This document shows positions 8,291-17,132 of a DNA stretch of 23,046 nt, one piece after another (positions within the stretch are counted from its first letter, which is position 1; each line of letters starts with the position of its first letter). The notes under the pieces were generated by a model that had not been told where the DNA came from, ran no database searches, and saw only the letters and a program-made list of their open reading frames with translations. The DNA lies in contig JBHJOF010000352.1 of the NCBI GenBank assembly GCA_050330055.1, positions 1 through 23,046 of the forward strand. Reading direction: 5' to 3'. The stretch comes from JBHJOF01 sp050330055 (GTDB taxonomy: Bacteria; Pseudomonadota; Alphaproteobacteria; Kiloniellales; JAKSDN01). Position numbers and translations under genes: made by a program.

Positions 8291-8387
8291 CCCCCACCCC
8301 GGCCCTCCCCCGTCAAGGGGGAGGGAGAAGATAATGCCGAGCCCTACTTTCCCTCCCCCCTTGCGGGGGAGGGCCAGGGAGGGGGGT
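8291..8387. repeat. GC-rich palindromic repeat element, copy 2
   Basis: Two hairpins with identical 9-bp arms CCCTCCCCC/GGGGGAGGG and 5-base loops lie at 8303-8325 and 8351-8373. C-rich (8291-8304) and G-rich (8373-8387) outer arms enclose them. Arm sequence and two-hairpin layout match the element at 1044-1179, although loops and linker differ. It sits between the puuD stop and the DNA glycosylase start and may act as a transcript end or mRNA-stabilising structure, but it lacks a T-tract. Confidence 0.8.
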
Positions 8388-8420
8388 GTGGTTTGTGTCA
8401 ATGAAGTTTGGCGCTAGGTC

Positions 8421-9329
8421 ATGCCCGAACTGCCCGACATCTCGGTCTATATCGAGGCGCTGGAGAAGCGCATCCTGGGGCGGCCGCTCGAGGCGGTGCG
8501 CCTGGCCAGCCCCTTCCTCTTGCGCAGCGTCGATCCGCCGGTCGCGGGCGCGGCCGGAAAGCGCGTGACGGCGCTGCGCCGCGTCGGCAAGCGCATCGCC
8601 ATCAGGCTCGAGGACGACACCTGGCTGGTGCTGCATCTCATGATCGCGGGCCGGCTGCACTGGCAGAAGCGCGGCGCCAAGCCGCCGGGCAGGCGCGGCC
8701 TGGCCGCCTTCGACTTCCCCGACGGCACGCTGATGCTGACCGAGGAGGGCTCGAAGCGGCGTGCCTCGCTGCACCTGGTGCGCGGCGAGGCGGGCTTGCG
8801 GGCGCTCGATCCCGGCGGGCTGGAGCTCTTCGAGATCGACCTGGCGGCTTTCCAGCGGGCGCTGACGGCGAGCAATCACACGCTGAAGCGGGCGCTGACC
8901 GACCCGCATCTCTTCAGCGGCATCGGCAACGCCTATTCCGACGAGATCCTGCACCGTGCCGGCTTCTCACCGGTCGCCATGACCCGGACGCTGAGCGACG
9001 AGGAAGTCGCCCGCCTGTTCGACGCCACGAAGGAGACGCTCAGCGACTGGACCGAGCGCCTGCGCGCCGAGACCGGCGAGGGCTTCCCCGAGAAGGTGAC
9101 GGCCTTCCGCCCCGACATGGCGGTGCACGGCCGCTATGGCCAGCCCTGCTCAGTCTGCGGCACCGCCGTGCAGCGCATCCGCTACGCCAGCAACGAGACC
9201 AACTACTGCCCGCGCTGCCAGACTGGCGGCCAGATCCTGGCCGACCGCGCCCTCTCGCGCCTGCTCAAGAAGGACTGGCCGCGCAGCATCGAGGAGCTGG
9301 AGCGGGGGAAGGGGACGGGCACCCGGTAA
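8421..9329 (+). CDS. Fpg/Nei family DNA glycosylase, NETNYC subfamily
   Basis: A 302-residue base-excision repair glycosylase/AP lyase by family. It begins MPELPDI, so after Met removal Pro becomes the catalytic N-terminus and E3 the catalytic acid. K57 (in RVGKRIA) matches the conserved lysine. The helix-two-turn-helix region includes ALTDPHLFSGIGNAYSDEIL (158-177) with the conserved Asn170. A zinc finger has C243-x2-C246-x16-C263-x2-C266. The arginine usually found five residues before the third zinc cysteine in E. coli Fpg (R258) is Asn258 here, within YASNETNYC. With the C-terminal tail LADRALSRLLKKDWPRS this marks a distinct subfamily, so the lesion preference is uncertain and fpg/mutM should not be assumed. 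The start is fixed by the need for MPE. Its ribosome site is weak. Confidence 0.88.
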   Translation: MPELPDISVYIEALEKRILGRPLEAVRLASPFLLRSVDPPVAGAAGKRVTALRRVGKRIAIRLEDDTWLVLHLMIAGRLHWQKRGAKPPGRRGLAAFDFPDGTLMLTEEGSKRRASLHLVRGEAGLRALDPGGLELFEIDLAAFQRALTASNHTLKRALTDPHLFSGIGNAYSDEILHRAGFSPVAMTRTLSDEEVARLFDATKETLSDWTERLRAETGEGFPEKVTAFRPDMAVHGRYGQPCSVCGTAVQRIRYASNETNYCPRCQTGGQILADRALSRLLKKDWPRSIEELERGKGTGTR

Positions 9330-9362
9330 GCCGTGGTGCGGCGTCCCCGGAGCCGCCCCGAA

Positions 9363-9376
9363 GTGATCAAGATCAA
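9363..9376 (+). promoter_or_regulatory. FNR/FixK-type binding site upstream of usp
   Basis: GTGAT-CAAG-ATCAA matches the FNR/FixK consensus TTGAT-N4-ATCAA at nine of ten positions. A weak -10 candidate, TAGGCT (9398-9403), lies at the spacing expected for a class II site centred near -40.5. The centre is about 70 bases before the usp start. Low-oxygen induction of the stress protein is inferred. Confidence 0.6.
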
Positions 9377-9438
9377 TGCCTTCCTATCGCGGCCCTCTAG
9401 GCTTACGGGCAATGCGACGCCCAGGGAGGAGATGCGGC

Positions 9439-9966
9439 ATGATCAAGACCATCGTGGTGCCGACCGACGGCTCCGAGCACGCCAACAAGGCGGTGCTGCT
9501 GGCCAGCGACATCGCCGAGAAATACGGCGCCCGGCTGGTCCTGCTTCACGTCCTGCTGCGCGGCGGCCTGTCGGGGGAAATGAAGCACATGGCCGAGGTC
9601 GAGCACCTGGCGGAGCGGGAAGGAGCGGCTGGCGCGCCCTTCGCCGCCAACATTCCCGCAGCGGCCGCCAGGCTGCTGCACGACGCACGGGCCGACGAGG
9701 CGCCACGCCGGGTCTATGAGAAGATCGGCCGCTTGATCCTGGACAATGCCGAGACCACGGCGCGCAAGGCCGGCGTCGAGCAGATCAAGAGCGCCCTGGA
9801 GGACGGCGAAGCCGCACAACAGATTCTCGACTGCGCCGAGCGCGAGGGCGCGAACCTGATCGTCATGGGCAGCCGTGGACTCGGCGCCGTCAAAGGGTTG
9901 CTGATGGGCAGCGTCTCCCACAAGGTGACCCAGCTTGCGCCTTGTACCTGCGTCACCGTGAAGTGA
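9439..9966 (+). CDS. Universal stress protein, UspA family
   Basis: A 175-residue single-domain Usp, a cytoplasmic nucleotide-binding stress protein. It begins with the typical strand MIKTIVVPTDGSEHA and ends with the ATP-binding motif G144-SRG-LGAVKGLLMGS-VSHKV (G-x2-G-x9-G-S), so it should belong to the ATP-binding type. It is longer than the usual 140-150 residues because of an insertion around 42-98, rich in Ala/Glu/Arg and probably helical. The start at 9439 is chosen because AGGGAGGA lies 8 bases upstream and homology begins at once. An upstream in-frame ATG at 9376 falls in the FNR-like box. A class II FNR/FixK site upstream suggests control by low oxygen. The ftsH gene follows 154 bases later. 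Confidence 0.9.
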   Translation: MIKTIVVPTDGSEHANKAVLLASDIAEKYGARLVLLHVLLRGGLSGEMKHMAEVEHLAEREGAAGAPFAANIPAAAARLLHDARADEAPRRVYEKIGRLILDNAETTARKAGVEQIKSALEDGEAAQQILDCAEREGANLIVMGSRGLGAVKGLLMGSVSHKVTQLAPCTCVTVK

Positions 9967-9993
9967 TATGATTCTGGCAGGCCCCCTGCTTCC

Positions 9994-10012
9994 GCCGAGG
10001 GCCGGCCTCGGC
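9994..10012 (+). other. Hairpin between usp and ftsH
   Basis: GCCGAGG (9994-10000) and CCTCGGC (10006-10012) form a perfect 7-bp stem with a 5-base loop, 28 bases after the usp stop. No T-tract follows, so it is at best a weak terminator or a processing/stability structure. Confidence 0.4.
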
Positions 10013-10077
10013 TGTGGGTCCGGGGCAAAAGGGGGCGAAATGAAGAGCTTGGCCCCTATATTAATGGAGTGAGACAG

Positions 10078-10093
10078 GGCCTCGGCTGAGGCC
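10078..10093 (+). other. Hairpin in the ftsH upstream region
   Basis: GGCCTC (10078-10083) and GAGGCC (10088-10093) form a 6-bp stem with a GGCT loop, 27 bases before the ftsH start. The ribosome site GGAG (10111-10114) is outside the stem. A -10-like TATATT lies at 10057-10062 without a convincing -35, so the hairpin would be in the leader if that promoter is real. Confidence 0.35.
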
Positions 10094-10120
10094 GTCTGAC
10101 GCGACGATGCGGAGTTACCT

Positions 10121-12007
<1,887 letters not shown>

Positions 12008-12127
12008 GCGCCCCCATCTAACCCTCTGCTACAAAAGAACATCTGTCAGCTTCCGGCGGAGCTGTGCCGCTTGCTCGTGAGAAAACTGCGACAAGCGCCC
12101 GGCAGGCGGTGATTTTTGCCGAGGTGC

Positions 12128-12157
12128 TGTCGGCCATTGGCATACTGCTTCGTCCTA
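12128..12157 (+). promoter_or_regulatory. Candidate ECF42-dependent promoter for the DGPF1-sigma operon
   Basis: TGTCGG (12128-12133), a 17-base spacer and CGTCCTA (12151-12157) precede the first DGPF gene by about 23 bases. The same GCTGTCGG-N17-CGTCCTA pattern occurs before the second DGPF gene. As I recall it, the reported ECF42 promoter has TGTCGA at -35 and CG(A/T)C at -10, which these sites match with one change. Confidence 0.7.
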
Positions 12158-12179
12158 AGACAAGGGAGGACTGCCCGAC

Positions 12180-12539
12180 ATGCTCTACGCCATCCTGTGC
12201 TACCACGATGAGGACGTCGTCAACGCCTGGAGCAAGGAGGAGGACGATGCGGTCCTCGCCAAGCGGGCTCAGGTGACTGATGTGCTCGCCAAGCAAGGCC
12301 GGCTCGGCCCGGCCGTCCGGCTGATGCCGACCACCGCGGCCACCACCGTCAGGAGCGGCCGCGAGGCCATGGTCATCGACGGGCCCTTCTCCGAGACCAA
12401 GGAGCAGCTCCTCGGCTTCTACGTGATCGATTGCCAGACGCTCGACGAAGCCGTCGATGTCGCCCGCAATCTCGGCCGCGACGAGACCGGCGCCTTCGAA
12501 ATCCGCCCGTTGCGCCTCTACAAGCCCGACGAGAGGTAA
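12180..12539 (+). CDS. DGPF/YCII-domain protein 1
   Basis: A 119-residue protein of the YCII-related family with the hallmark D67-GPF-SETKEQLLGFYVID. Family members are small dimeric alpha/beta barrels; the biochemical role of those linked to ECF sigma factors is unknown. A purine-rich ribosome site (AAGGGAGGA) lies about 10 bases before the ATG. The stop is one base before the GTG of the sigma factor gene, so the two are one operon. A candidate ECF42 promoter is directly upstream, suggesting autoregulation. A related protein (both carry DGPF and ETKEQLLGF) is encoded at 13916-14287. Confidence 0.9.
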   Translation: MLYAILCYHDEDVVNAWSKEEDDAVLAKRAQVTDVLAKQGRLGPAVRLMPTTAATTVRSGREAMVIDGPFSETKEQLLGFYVIDCQTLDEAVDVARNLGRDETGAFEIRPLRLYKPDER

Positions 12540-12540
12540 C

Positions 12541-13815
12541 GTGAGCGAGCTTGCCTGGATCGATGCGGCCCTGACCTCCGCCCGCCCCCAGGCAATCGGC
12601 GCGCTGCTGCGTTACTTCCGCGACCTCGACACCGCCGAGGAAGCCTTCCAGGAGGCCTGCCTCAGGGCGCTCAAGGCCTGGCCGAAGAACGGCCCGCCGC
12701 GCGATCCCGCCGCCTGGCTGATCCTGGTCGGGCGCAACTCCGCGATCGACGACGTGCGCCGCCGCAGCAAGAGCCAGGCCCTGCCGCCCGAGGAGGTCAT
12801 CTCGGACCTGGACGATGCCGAGGCCGACCTGGCCGAGCGCCTGGACAGCGGACACTACCGCGACGACGTGCTGCGCCTGCTGTTCATATGCTGTCACCCC
12901 GACCTGCCGGCAACGCAGCAGATCGCGCTGGCGCTGCGCATCGTCTCCGGCCTTACGGTCAAGGAGATCGCCCGCGCCTTCCTGGTGAGCGAAAGCGCGA
13001 TGGAGCAGCGCATCACCCGGGCCAAGCGCCGCATCGCCCAGGCGCAGGTGCCCTACGAGGCGCCCGGCGCCGTCGAGCGGGCCGAGCGGCTCGACGCCGT
13101 CGCCGCCATGATCTACCTGCTGTTCAACGAGGGCTACTCGGCGAGCGGCGGCGAGGCGCACATCCGCGCGCCGCTCTGCGACGAGGCGATCCGGCTCGCC
13201 CGGCTGCTGCTCAAGCTGTTTCCGGGCGAGCCTGACATCATGGCGCTGCTGGCGCTGCTGCTGTTCCAGCATGCCCGCACGCCGGCCCGGCTCGACGCCG
13301 ACGGGGGCATCGTGCTGCTCGAGGAGCAGGACCGCGGCCTGTGGAACCGGGAGATGATCGACGAGGGGCTGGTGCTGGTCGACAAGGCCTTTCGGCACCG
13401 CAAGCCCGGCCCCTACCAGCTTCAGGCCGCGATCGCCGCCCTGCATGTCCGGGCTGCCCGTCCCGAGGACACCGACTGGGCCGAGATCGACCTGCTTTAC
13501 GAACTGCTGGAAAACCTGCAGCCCTCGCCGGTGGTCACCCTCAACCGGGCGGTGGCCGTCGCCAAGCTGCGCGGCCCAGGGGCGGCGTTGGCGATGATCG
13601 AACCGCTCGGCAAGGCCTTGTCCGGATATTTCCACTTCTTCGGTGTCAAGGGCGCGCTGCTGCTGCGGCTCGGCCGCAAGGACGAGGCCCGCGTGGCCTT
13701 CGACCGGGCGATCGCGCTGGCCCGCACGCCGGCCGAGGCCGCCCATATCCGCCAGCATCTCGATCGCCTGATGCAGGACAGCGCACCGGCCCACGACACC
13801 AAGCTGTCGGGCTAA
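12541..13815 (+). CDS. ECF42-type RNA polymerase sigma factor with C-terminal TPR-like domain
   Basis: A 424-residue sigma factor. The sigma-2 region lies at about 15-80, with the sequence RYFRDLDTAEEAFQEACLRA then NSAIDDVRRR. Sigma-4 lies at about 110-165, with RLLFICCHPDL and a helix-turn-helix LTVKEIARAFLVSESAMEQRITRAKRRI. The remaining 250 residues carry the conserved MIYLLFNEGYSAS (190-202) and a helical TPR-like tail. Ordinary ECF factors are about 180 residues, so the tail is the hallmark of group ECF42. These lack a linked anti-sigma factor and are found beside DGPF genes; the tail is reported to be needed for activity. No anti-sigma gene is seen here either. The GTG start at 12541 follows GAGG and keeps the family's usual N-terminus. 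Confidence 0.93.
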   Translation: MSELAWIDAALTSARPQAIGALLRYFRDLDTAEEAFQEACLRALKAWPKNGPPRDPAAWLILVGRNSAIDDVRRRSKSQALPPEEVISDLDDAEADLAERLDSGHYRDDVLRLLFICCHPDLPATQQIALALRIVSGLTVKEIARAFLVSESAMEQRITRAKRRIAQAQVPYEAPGAVERAERLDAVAAMIYLLFNEGYSASGGEAHIRAPLCDEAIRLARLLLKLFPGEPDIMALLALLLFQHARTPARLDADGGIVLLEEQDRGLWNREMIDEGLVLVDKAFRHRKPGPYQLQAAIAALHVRAARPEDTDWAEIDLLYELLENLQPSPVVTLNRAVAVAKLRGPGAALAMIEPLGKALSGYFHFFGVKGALLLRLGRKDEARVAFDRAIALARTPAEAAHIRQHLDRLMQDSAPAHDTKLSG

Positions 13816-13842
13816 AGGGGCGAGAAAAATTCCTGTCGGCGC

Positions 13843-13872
13843 TGTCGGATTGACACTGCGTCGCTCGTCCTA
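13843..13872 (+). promoter_or_regulatory. Candidate ECF42-dependent promoter for the DGPF2 operon
   Basis: TGTCGG (13843-13848), 17 bases and CGTCCTA (13866-13872) are the same elements at the same spacing as the site at 12128. Distance to the next start codon is 43 bases. A second TGTCGG lies 9 bases further upstream (13834) without a matching -10. Confidence 0.7.
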
Positions 13873-13915
13873 GGAGCGACCGTTTGAAAGATCAGCCCTG
13901 CGAGGGGGTCGAATC

Positions 13916-14287
13916 ATGAAGTACCTGTGCCTGGTTTATGGTGAGCAGGCAGTGCTGGATGCCCTCTCCAAGGGCGAGTTCGACGCACTCGTCGAGGAGT
14001 CCCTGGACTACGACGATGTGCTCCGCAGGAGCGGCCGCTACCTCGTCTCGGATGCCCTGCAACCCGTGGAGACTGCCAGGACTGTACGGGTGCGGAACCG
14101 CAAGGCGACGGTCACCGACGGTCCGTTCGCCGAGACAAAGGAGCAGCTGCTGGGCTTCATCCTGATCGACGCAAAGGACCTGGACGATGCCGTTCAGGTC
14201 GCGACGAAGATCCCCATGGCGTCGCGGGGAAGCATCGAAGTCCGGCCGGTCCTGGACCTGGAGGCGCCGTCCCGGCCTGCGGGCTGA
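13916..14287 (+). CDS. DGPF/YCII-domain protein 2
   Basis: A 123-residue YCII-related protein, MKYLCLVYGEQAVLDALS at the N-terminus, with T67-DGPF-AETKEQLLGFILIDAKD. It shares the central DGPF block with protein 1 but differs elsewhere, so the pair are diverged paralogues. DGPF proteins are the constant companions of ECF42 sigma factors; their activity is not known. It is preceded by a candidate ECF42 promoter. The DUF899 gene starts 41 bases after its stop, so it probably leads an operon of detoxification-type genes extending to about 17300. Confidence 0.9.
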   Translation: MKYLCLVYGEQAVLDALSKGEFDALVEESLDYDDVLRRSGRYLVSDALQPVETARTVRVRNRKATVTDGPFAETKEQLLGFILIDAKDLDDAVQVATKIPMASRGSIEVRPVLDLEAPSRPAG

Positions 14288-14328
14288 TCGGTGTGTTGAC
14301 CCGAACTCAAATCGATGGAGATCGCGCC

Positions 14329-15060
14329 ATGCAACAAGAAATCGTGTCCCGCGAAGACTGGCTCAAGGCGCGCAAGGCGCACCTCAGGAACGAGAAGGCG
14401 CTGACCCGGATGCGCGATCTGGTCGCCGCAGAGCGGCGCGCGCTGCCCTGGGTCAAGGTCGAGAAGACCTATGTTTTCGACACGTTCGAGGGCAAGCAGA
14501 CGCTAGCTGAGCTGTTCGGCCGCAACAGCCAGCTCATCATCCATCACTTCATGTTCGGTTCCGACTGGGATGCCGGCTGCCCGAGCTGCTCAATGGAGGC
14601 CGACCACGCCGAGGGAGCGTACCTGCACCTCAAGAATCACGATGTGACCTACGTGCGGGTATCGCGGGCGCCCTTGGAGAAGCTCAAGGCCTACGGGAAG
14701 CGCATGGGCTGGAGCGTAAAGTGGGTGTCGTCTTACGGCAATGACTTCAACTACGACTTCCACGTTTCCTTCACCAAGGAGCAGCTCGCCCAGGGCAAGG
14801 TCGACTACAACTACGGCCTGGTCGAGGGCTACGACGAGCTGCCCGGGCTCAGCGTCTTCTACAAGGACGAGAACGGTGACGTCTTTCACACCTACTCCAG
14901 CTATGCACGCGGCAACGAGGAGGTGAACGGCGTCTTCATCTATCTCGACATCACACCGAAGGGCCGCAATGAGACCGAGATCATGGACTGGGTACGGCGT
15001 CACGACGAGTACGAGGGCGCCGAGCGCTCCAAGTCCGGCCGCGCTTCGGCAAGCGCGTAG
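14329..15060 (+). CDS. DUF899 family thioredoxin-like protein
   Basis: A 243-residue protein of the DUF899 (AhpC/thioredoxin-like) family. Marks include HHFMFGSDW followed by GCPSCSMEADH, with the C84-P-S-C87 pair in the position of a redox motif. Later blocks MGWSVKWVSSYGNDFNYDF (126-144) and LPGLSVFYKDENGDVFHTYSSY (171-192) are typical of the family. The true start is taken at 14329, where GGAG lies 8 bases upstream; an earlier in-frame start at 14293 lacks a site. Members are proposed to be redox proteins, but no reaction is established. Gene order places it in the candidate ECF42-controlled operon, which fits an oxidative or electrophile stress response. Confidence 0.88.
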   Translation: MQQEIVSREDWLKARKAHLRNEKALTRMRDLVAAERRALPWVKVEKTYVFDTFEGKQTLAELFGRNSQLIIHHFMFGSDWDAGCPSCSMEADHAEGAYLHLKNHDVTYVRVSRAPLEKLKAYGKRMGWSVKWVSSYGNDFNYDFHVSFTKEQLAQGKVDYNYGLVEGYDELPGLSVFYKDENGDVFHTYSSYARGNEEVNGVFIYLDITPKGRNETEIMDWVRRHDEYEGAERSKSGRASASA

Positions 15061-15096
15061 CACACCGCCGCCCGGTCGAAGCCGAGGAGAACCACG

Positions 15097-15726
15097 ATGA
15101 AGCTGTATGGATTCGCCCCCACGCGCTCGCTTCGCGCGCTTTGGGCTCTTCGGGAGCTCGATGCGGGATTCGAGTTCGTGCCCGTCAATCTCATAGCCGG
15201 CGAAAATCGCCACCCTGACTTCCTGCGTCTCAATCCTGCCGGCAAGATCCCGGTACTGGTCGACGGCGATCTTGTGCTTACGGAGTCCGCCGCGATCGTC
15301 ATGTATTTGGCGGAAAAATGCGGCGCCAAGGGGTTGCTCCCTGCCGATCTCAAGGAGCGGGCCCAAGTCTATCGCTGGTCCATGTTCGCCGTCACGGAAC
15401 TCGAACAGCCGCTGTGGCGGATATCGCGCCACACCGCTTTGTACCCCGAAGACAAGCGCTTGCCGGGTGACATTGCTCTCGCCACCGAGGAGTTCGTCGC
15501 CATGGCGACTGTTCTTGACCGCCACATGGAAGGGCGCCAATTCGTCGTCGGCGACGATATCACCGTCGCCGACTGCATCACCGCCTATACGGTGGACTGG
15601 GGCAATGAGCTGCGGTTGATCGACGACAGCCCGAATCTCAAGGCATATCTCGAGCGGATGTATGCGCGTCCCAAGGCGCCGCAGCGGATCGCCGAGGCCT
15701 TTGCAAGTATTCGAGCTACGGCGTGA
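15097..15726 (+). CDS. Glutathione S-transferase family protein
   Basis: A 209-residue GST predicted to conjugate or reduce substrates with glutathione in the cytoplasm. The N-terminal thioredoxin fold (1-75) starts MKLYGFAPTRSLRALWAL, with S11 a candidate catalytic residue. It has NPAGKIPVL (46-54) with the cis-proline and ES at 63-64, which binds the glutathione gamma-glutamyl group. The helical C-terminal domain (about 88-205) includes GDDITVADCITAY, the usual N-capping box region. The start has GAGGAG upstream. The gene follows DUF899 by 36 bases in the same orientation. Substrate cannot be told. Confidence 0.9.
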   Translation: MKLYGFAPTRSLRALWALRELDAGFEFVPVNLIAGENRHPDFLRLNPAGKIPVLVDGDLVLTESAAIVMYLAEKCGAKGLLPADLKERAQVYRWSMFAVTELEQPLWRISRHTALYPEDKRLPGDIALATEEFVAMATVLDRHMEGRQFVVGDDITVADCITAYTVDWGNELRLIDDSPNLKAYLERMYARPKAPQRIAEAFASIRATA

Positions 15727-15788
15727 TGCAAGCAGTGCCGAAAGCACCCGCGCTTTGGTAGTGGAACAATCCAGTTCAGGAGGAGGTC

Positions 15789-16139
15789 ATGCCGATTCGT
15801 GGCAGTTGCCATTGTGGCGGTATCGCCTACCGACTCGAGGCGGAGGCGCCGAGCGAGGCGATCGAGTGCAACTGCTCGATCTGCCGTCGCAAGGGCTCTC
15901 TGCTGGCGTTCTTTACGCCCGACAGGTTCCACTTGGAAACCTCGCGCGACGACGTCGCTGTTTACACCTTCGGGCAGCATGTGATCCGTCACCAGTTCTG
16001 CAAGATCTGCGGCTGCGCGCCTTTCGCCGAGGGGATCGGCCCCGATGGCGAAGCGATGGTGGCGATCAATCTGCGGTGCGTCGAGGGTCTGGACCTTTCA
16101 ACGATCAAGATCGCCGCGTTCGACGGCGCCAGCTTGTAG
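15789..16139 (+). CDS. GFA family (CENP-V/GFA domain) zinc protein
   Basis: A 116-residue protein with the full cysteine set of the GFA domain: C7-H-C9-G-G, C27-N-C29-S-I-C32, and C71-K-I-C74-G-C76. These bind two zinc ions. The family is named for glutathione-dependent formaldehyde-activating enzyme, but most members, including short ones like this, have no proven reaction. AGGAGG just upstream supports the start. It lies between GST and a SnoaL-like protein in the candidate sigma-controlled operon, and the pairing with GST hints at a glutathione adduct as ligand. Confidence 0.9.
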   Translation: MPIRGSCHCGGIAYRLEAEAPSEAIECNCSICRRKGSLLAFFTPDRFHLETSRDDVAVYTFGQHVIRHQFCKICGCAPFAEGIGPDGEAMVAINLRCVEGLDLSTIKIAAFDGASL

Positions 16140-16189
16140 CGCCGCCGGAGCTGCGTCAGGTCGCAACACGATAGACGGAGAAAGCAATC

Positions 16190-16636
16190 ATGAACTTGGC
16201 AGAGCAAAAGGCAACGGGCCCGGAGGCCCAGATCCGCGCGGCAATCGAGGACTGGTCCGGCGCCCTGCGCGCCAAGGACGCCAAGCGCGTGGTCGCCCAT
16301 CACGCGCCGAACTACGTTCAATTCTCCCTGGCCCCGCCGCTGATATCCGACGCTGCCGTCGCCGAGGGCCTGGAAGCCTGGTTCGCCACCTGGCAAGGCC
16401 CGCTCCGGCACGAGGTTCGTGACCTCAGCATCCTGGCAAGCGCCGATACCGCTTTCTGCCACGGCCTGGCCCGCTTGGGCGGCACCAAGACCGGCGGCGA
16501 GAAGCCCGACATCTGGTTCCGGTTGACGCTCGGCCTGCGCAAGGTCGGCGGCGCCTGGAAGATCGTGCACGAGCACGAGTCCGTGCCCTTCTACATGGAC
16601 GGCAGCTACAAGGCGGCGGTCGATCTCAAGCCCTAG
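16190..16636 (+). CDS. SnoaL-like / NTF2-fold protein (DUF4440-type)
   Basis: A 148-residue protein of the NTF2-like fold. The N-terminal helix pattern AAIEDWSGALRAKDAKRVVAHHAPNYVQFS and the C-terminal strands FRLTLGLRKVGGAWKIVHEHESVPF are characteristic of the SnoaL_3/YybH-like group. It could be an isomerase, hydrolase or ligand-binding protein; catalytic residues are not clear by eye. A ribosome site (GGAG) lies 8-12 bases upstream of the start. Such proteins recur in ECF41/ECF42 gene neighbourhoods, and this one sits in the probable operon between GFA and VOC genes. Confidence 0.85.
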   Translation: MNLAEQKATGPEAQIRAAIEDWSGALRAKDAKRVVAHHAPNYVQFSLAPPLISDAAVAEGLEAWFATWQGPLRHEVRDLSILASADTAFCHGLARLGGTKTGGEKPDIWFRLTLGLRKVGGAWKIVHEHESVPFYMDGSYKAAVDLKP

Positions 16637-16700
16637 CGCGTGGCGGAAGCCGAGCGCTCGAATGGCTCATGGACAAGATGCATTGCAAGGAAGGACAGAC

Positions 16701-17132
16701 ATGACCGAGCAAACACAGGGCGTCATCCCACATCTGGTCGTCGAGGACGCGGCCGCGGCGCTGGAGTTCTACAAGCAGGCGCTCGGCGCCAGAGAGACGA
16801 TGCGGGTGCCGGCGGAAGATGGCAAGCGCCTGCTGCACGCCGAACTTCAGGTGAATGGCGCCCGCATCTACCTGCGCGACGACTTTCCCGACTTCCGCGA
16901 GCAGTGCGGCGCAAATCACGTGCAGCCGCCCAAGCAGATGGGCGGCACCTCGGTCACGCTGCATCTCGACGTCGAGGACTGCGATGCGGCTGTGAAGCGC
17001 GCCGAAACGGCCGGCGCGACCGTCACCATGCCGCCGGAGGACGCCTTCTGGGGCGCGCGCTATGCCCAGGTCGTCGATCCCTACGGTCACGCCTGGAGCT
17101 TCGCGCACCCCCTGCCTGGCGCGCCTGGCTAG
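16701..17132 (+). CDS. VOC superfamily (glyoxalase/PhnB-like) protein
   Basis: A 143-residue vicinal-oxygen-chelate protein with two beta-alpha-beta modules. The PhnB-like opening PHLVVEDAAAALEFYKQALGA is at 10-30, and the ending VVDPYGHAWSFAHP, with E/H candidates for the metal site, at 124-137. The start at 16701 is preferred over 16662 because AAGGAAGGAC lies just upstream and homology begins near residue 8. Metal-dependent conjugation, isomerisation or antibiotic sequestration are all possible; no substrate is evident. Its stop codon runs directly into the SRPBCC remnant, which suggests that a deletion removed the start of the next gene. Confidence 0.88.
   Translation: MTEQTQGVIPHLVVEDAAAALEFYKQALGARETMRVPAEDGKRLLHAELQVNGARIYLRDDFPDFREQCGANHVQPPKQMGGTSVTLHLDVEDCDAAVKRAETAGATVTMPPEDAFWGARYAQVVDPYGHAWSFAHPLPGAPG

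Noticed and set aside
10034..10062. Heat-shock (RpoH-type) promoter before ftsH
   Set aside because: CCTATAT resembles the -10 part, but there is no CTTG-like -35 at a suitable distance, so it could not be supported.
12040..12066. Terminator hairpin after ftsH (CAGCT...AGCTG)
   Set aside because: Only five paired bases and no T-tract; not better than chance in this GC-rich DNA.
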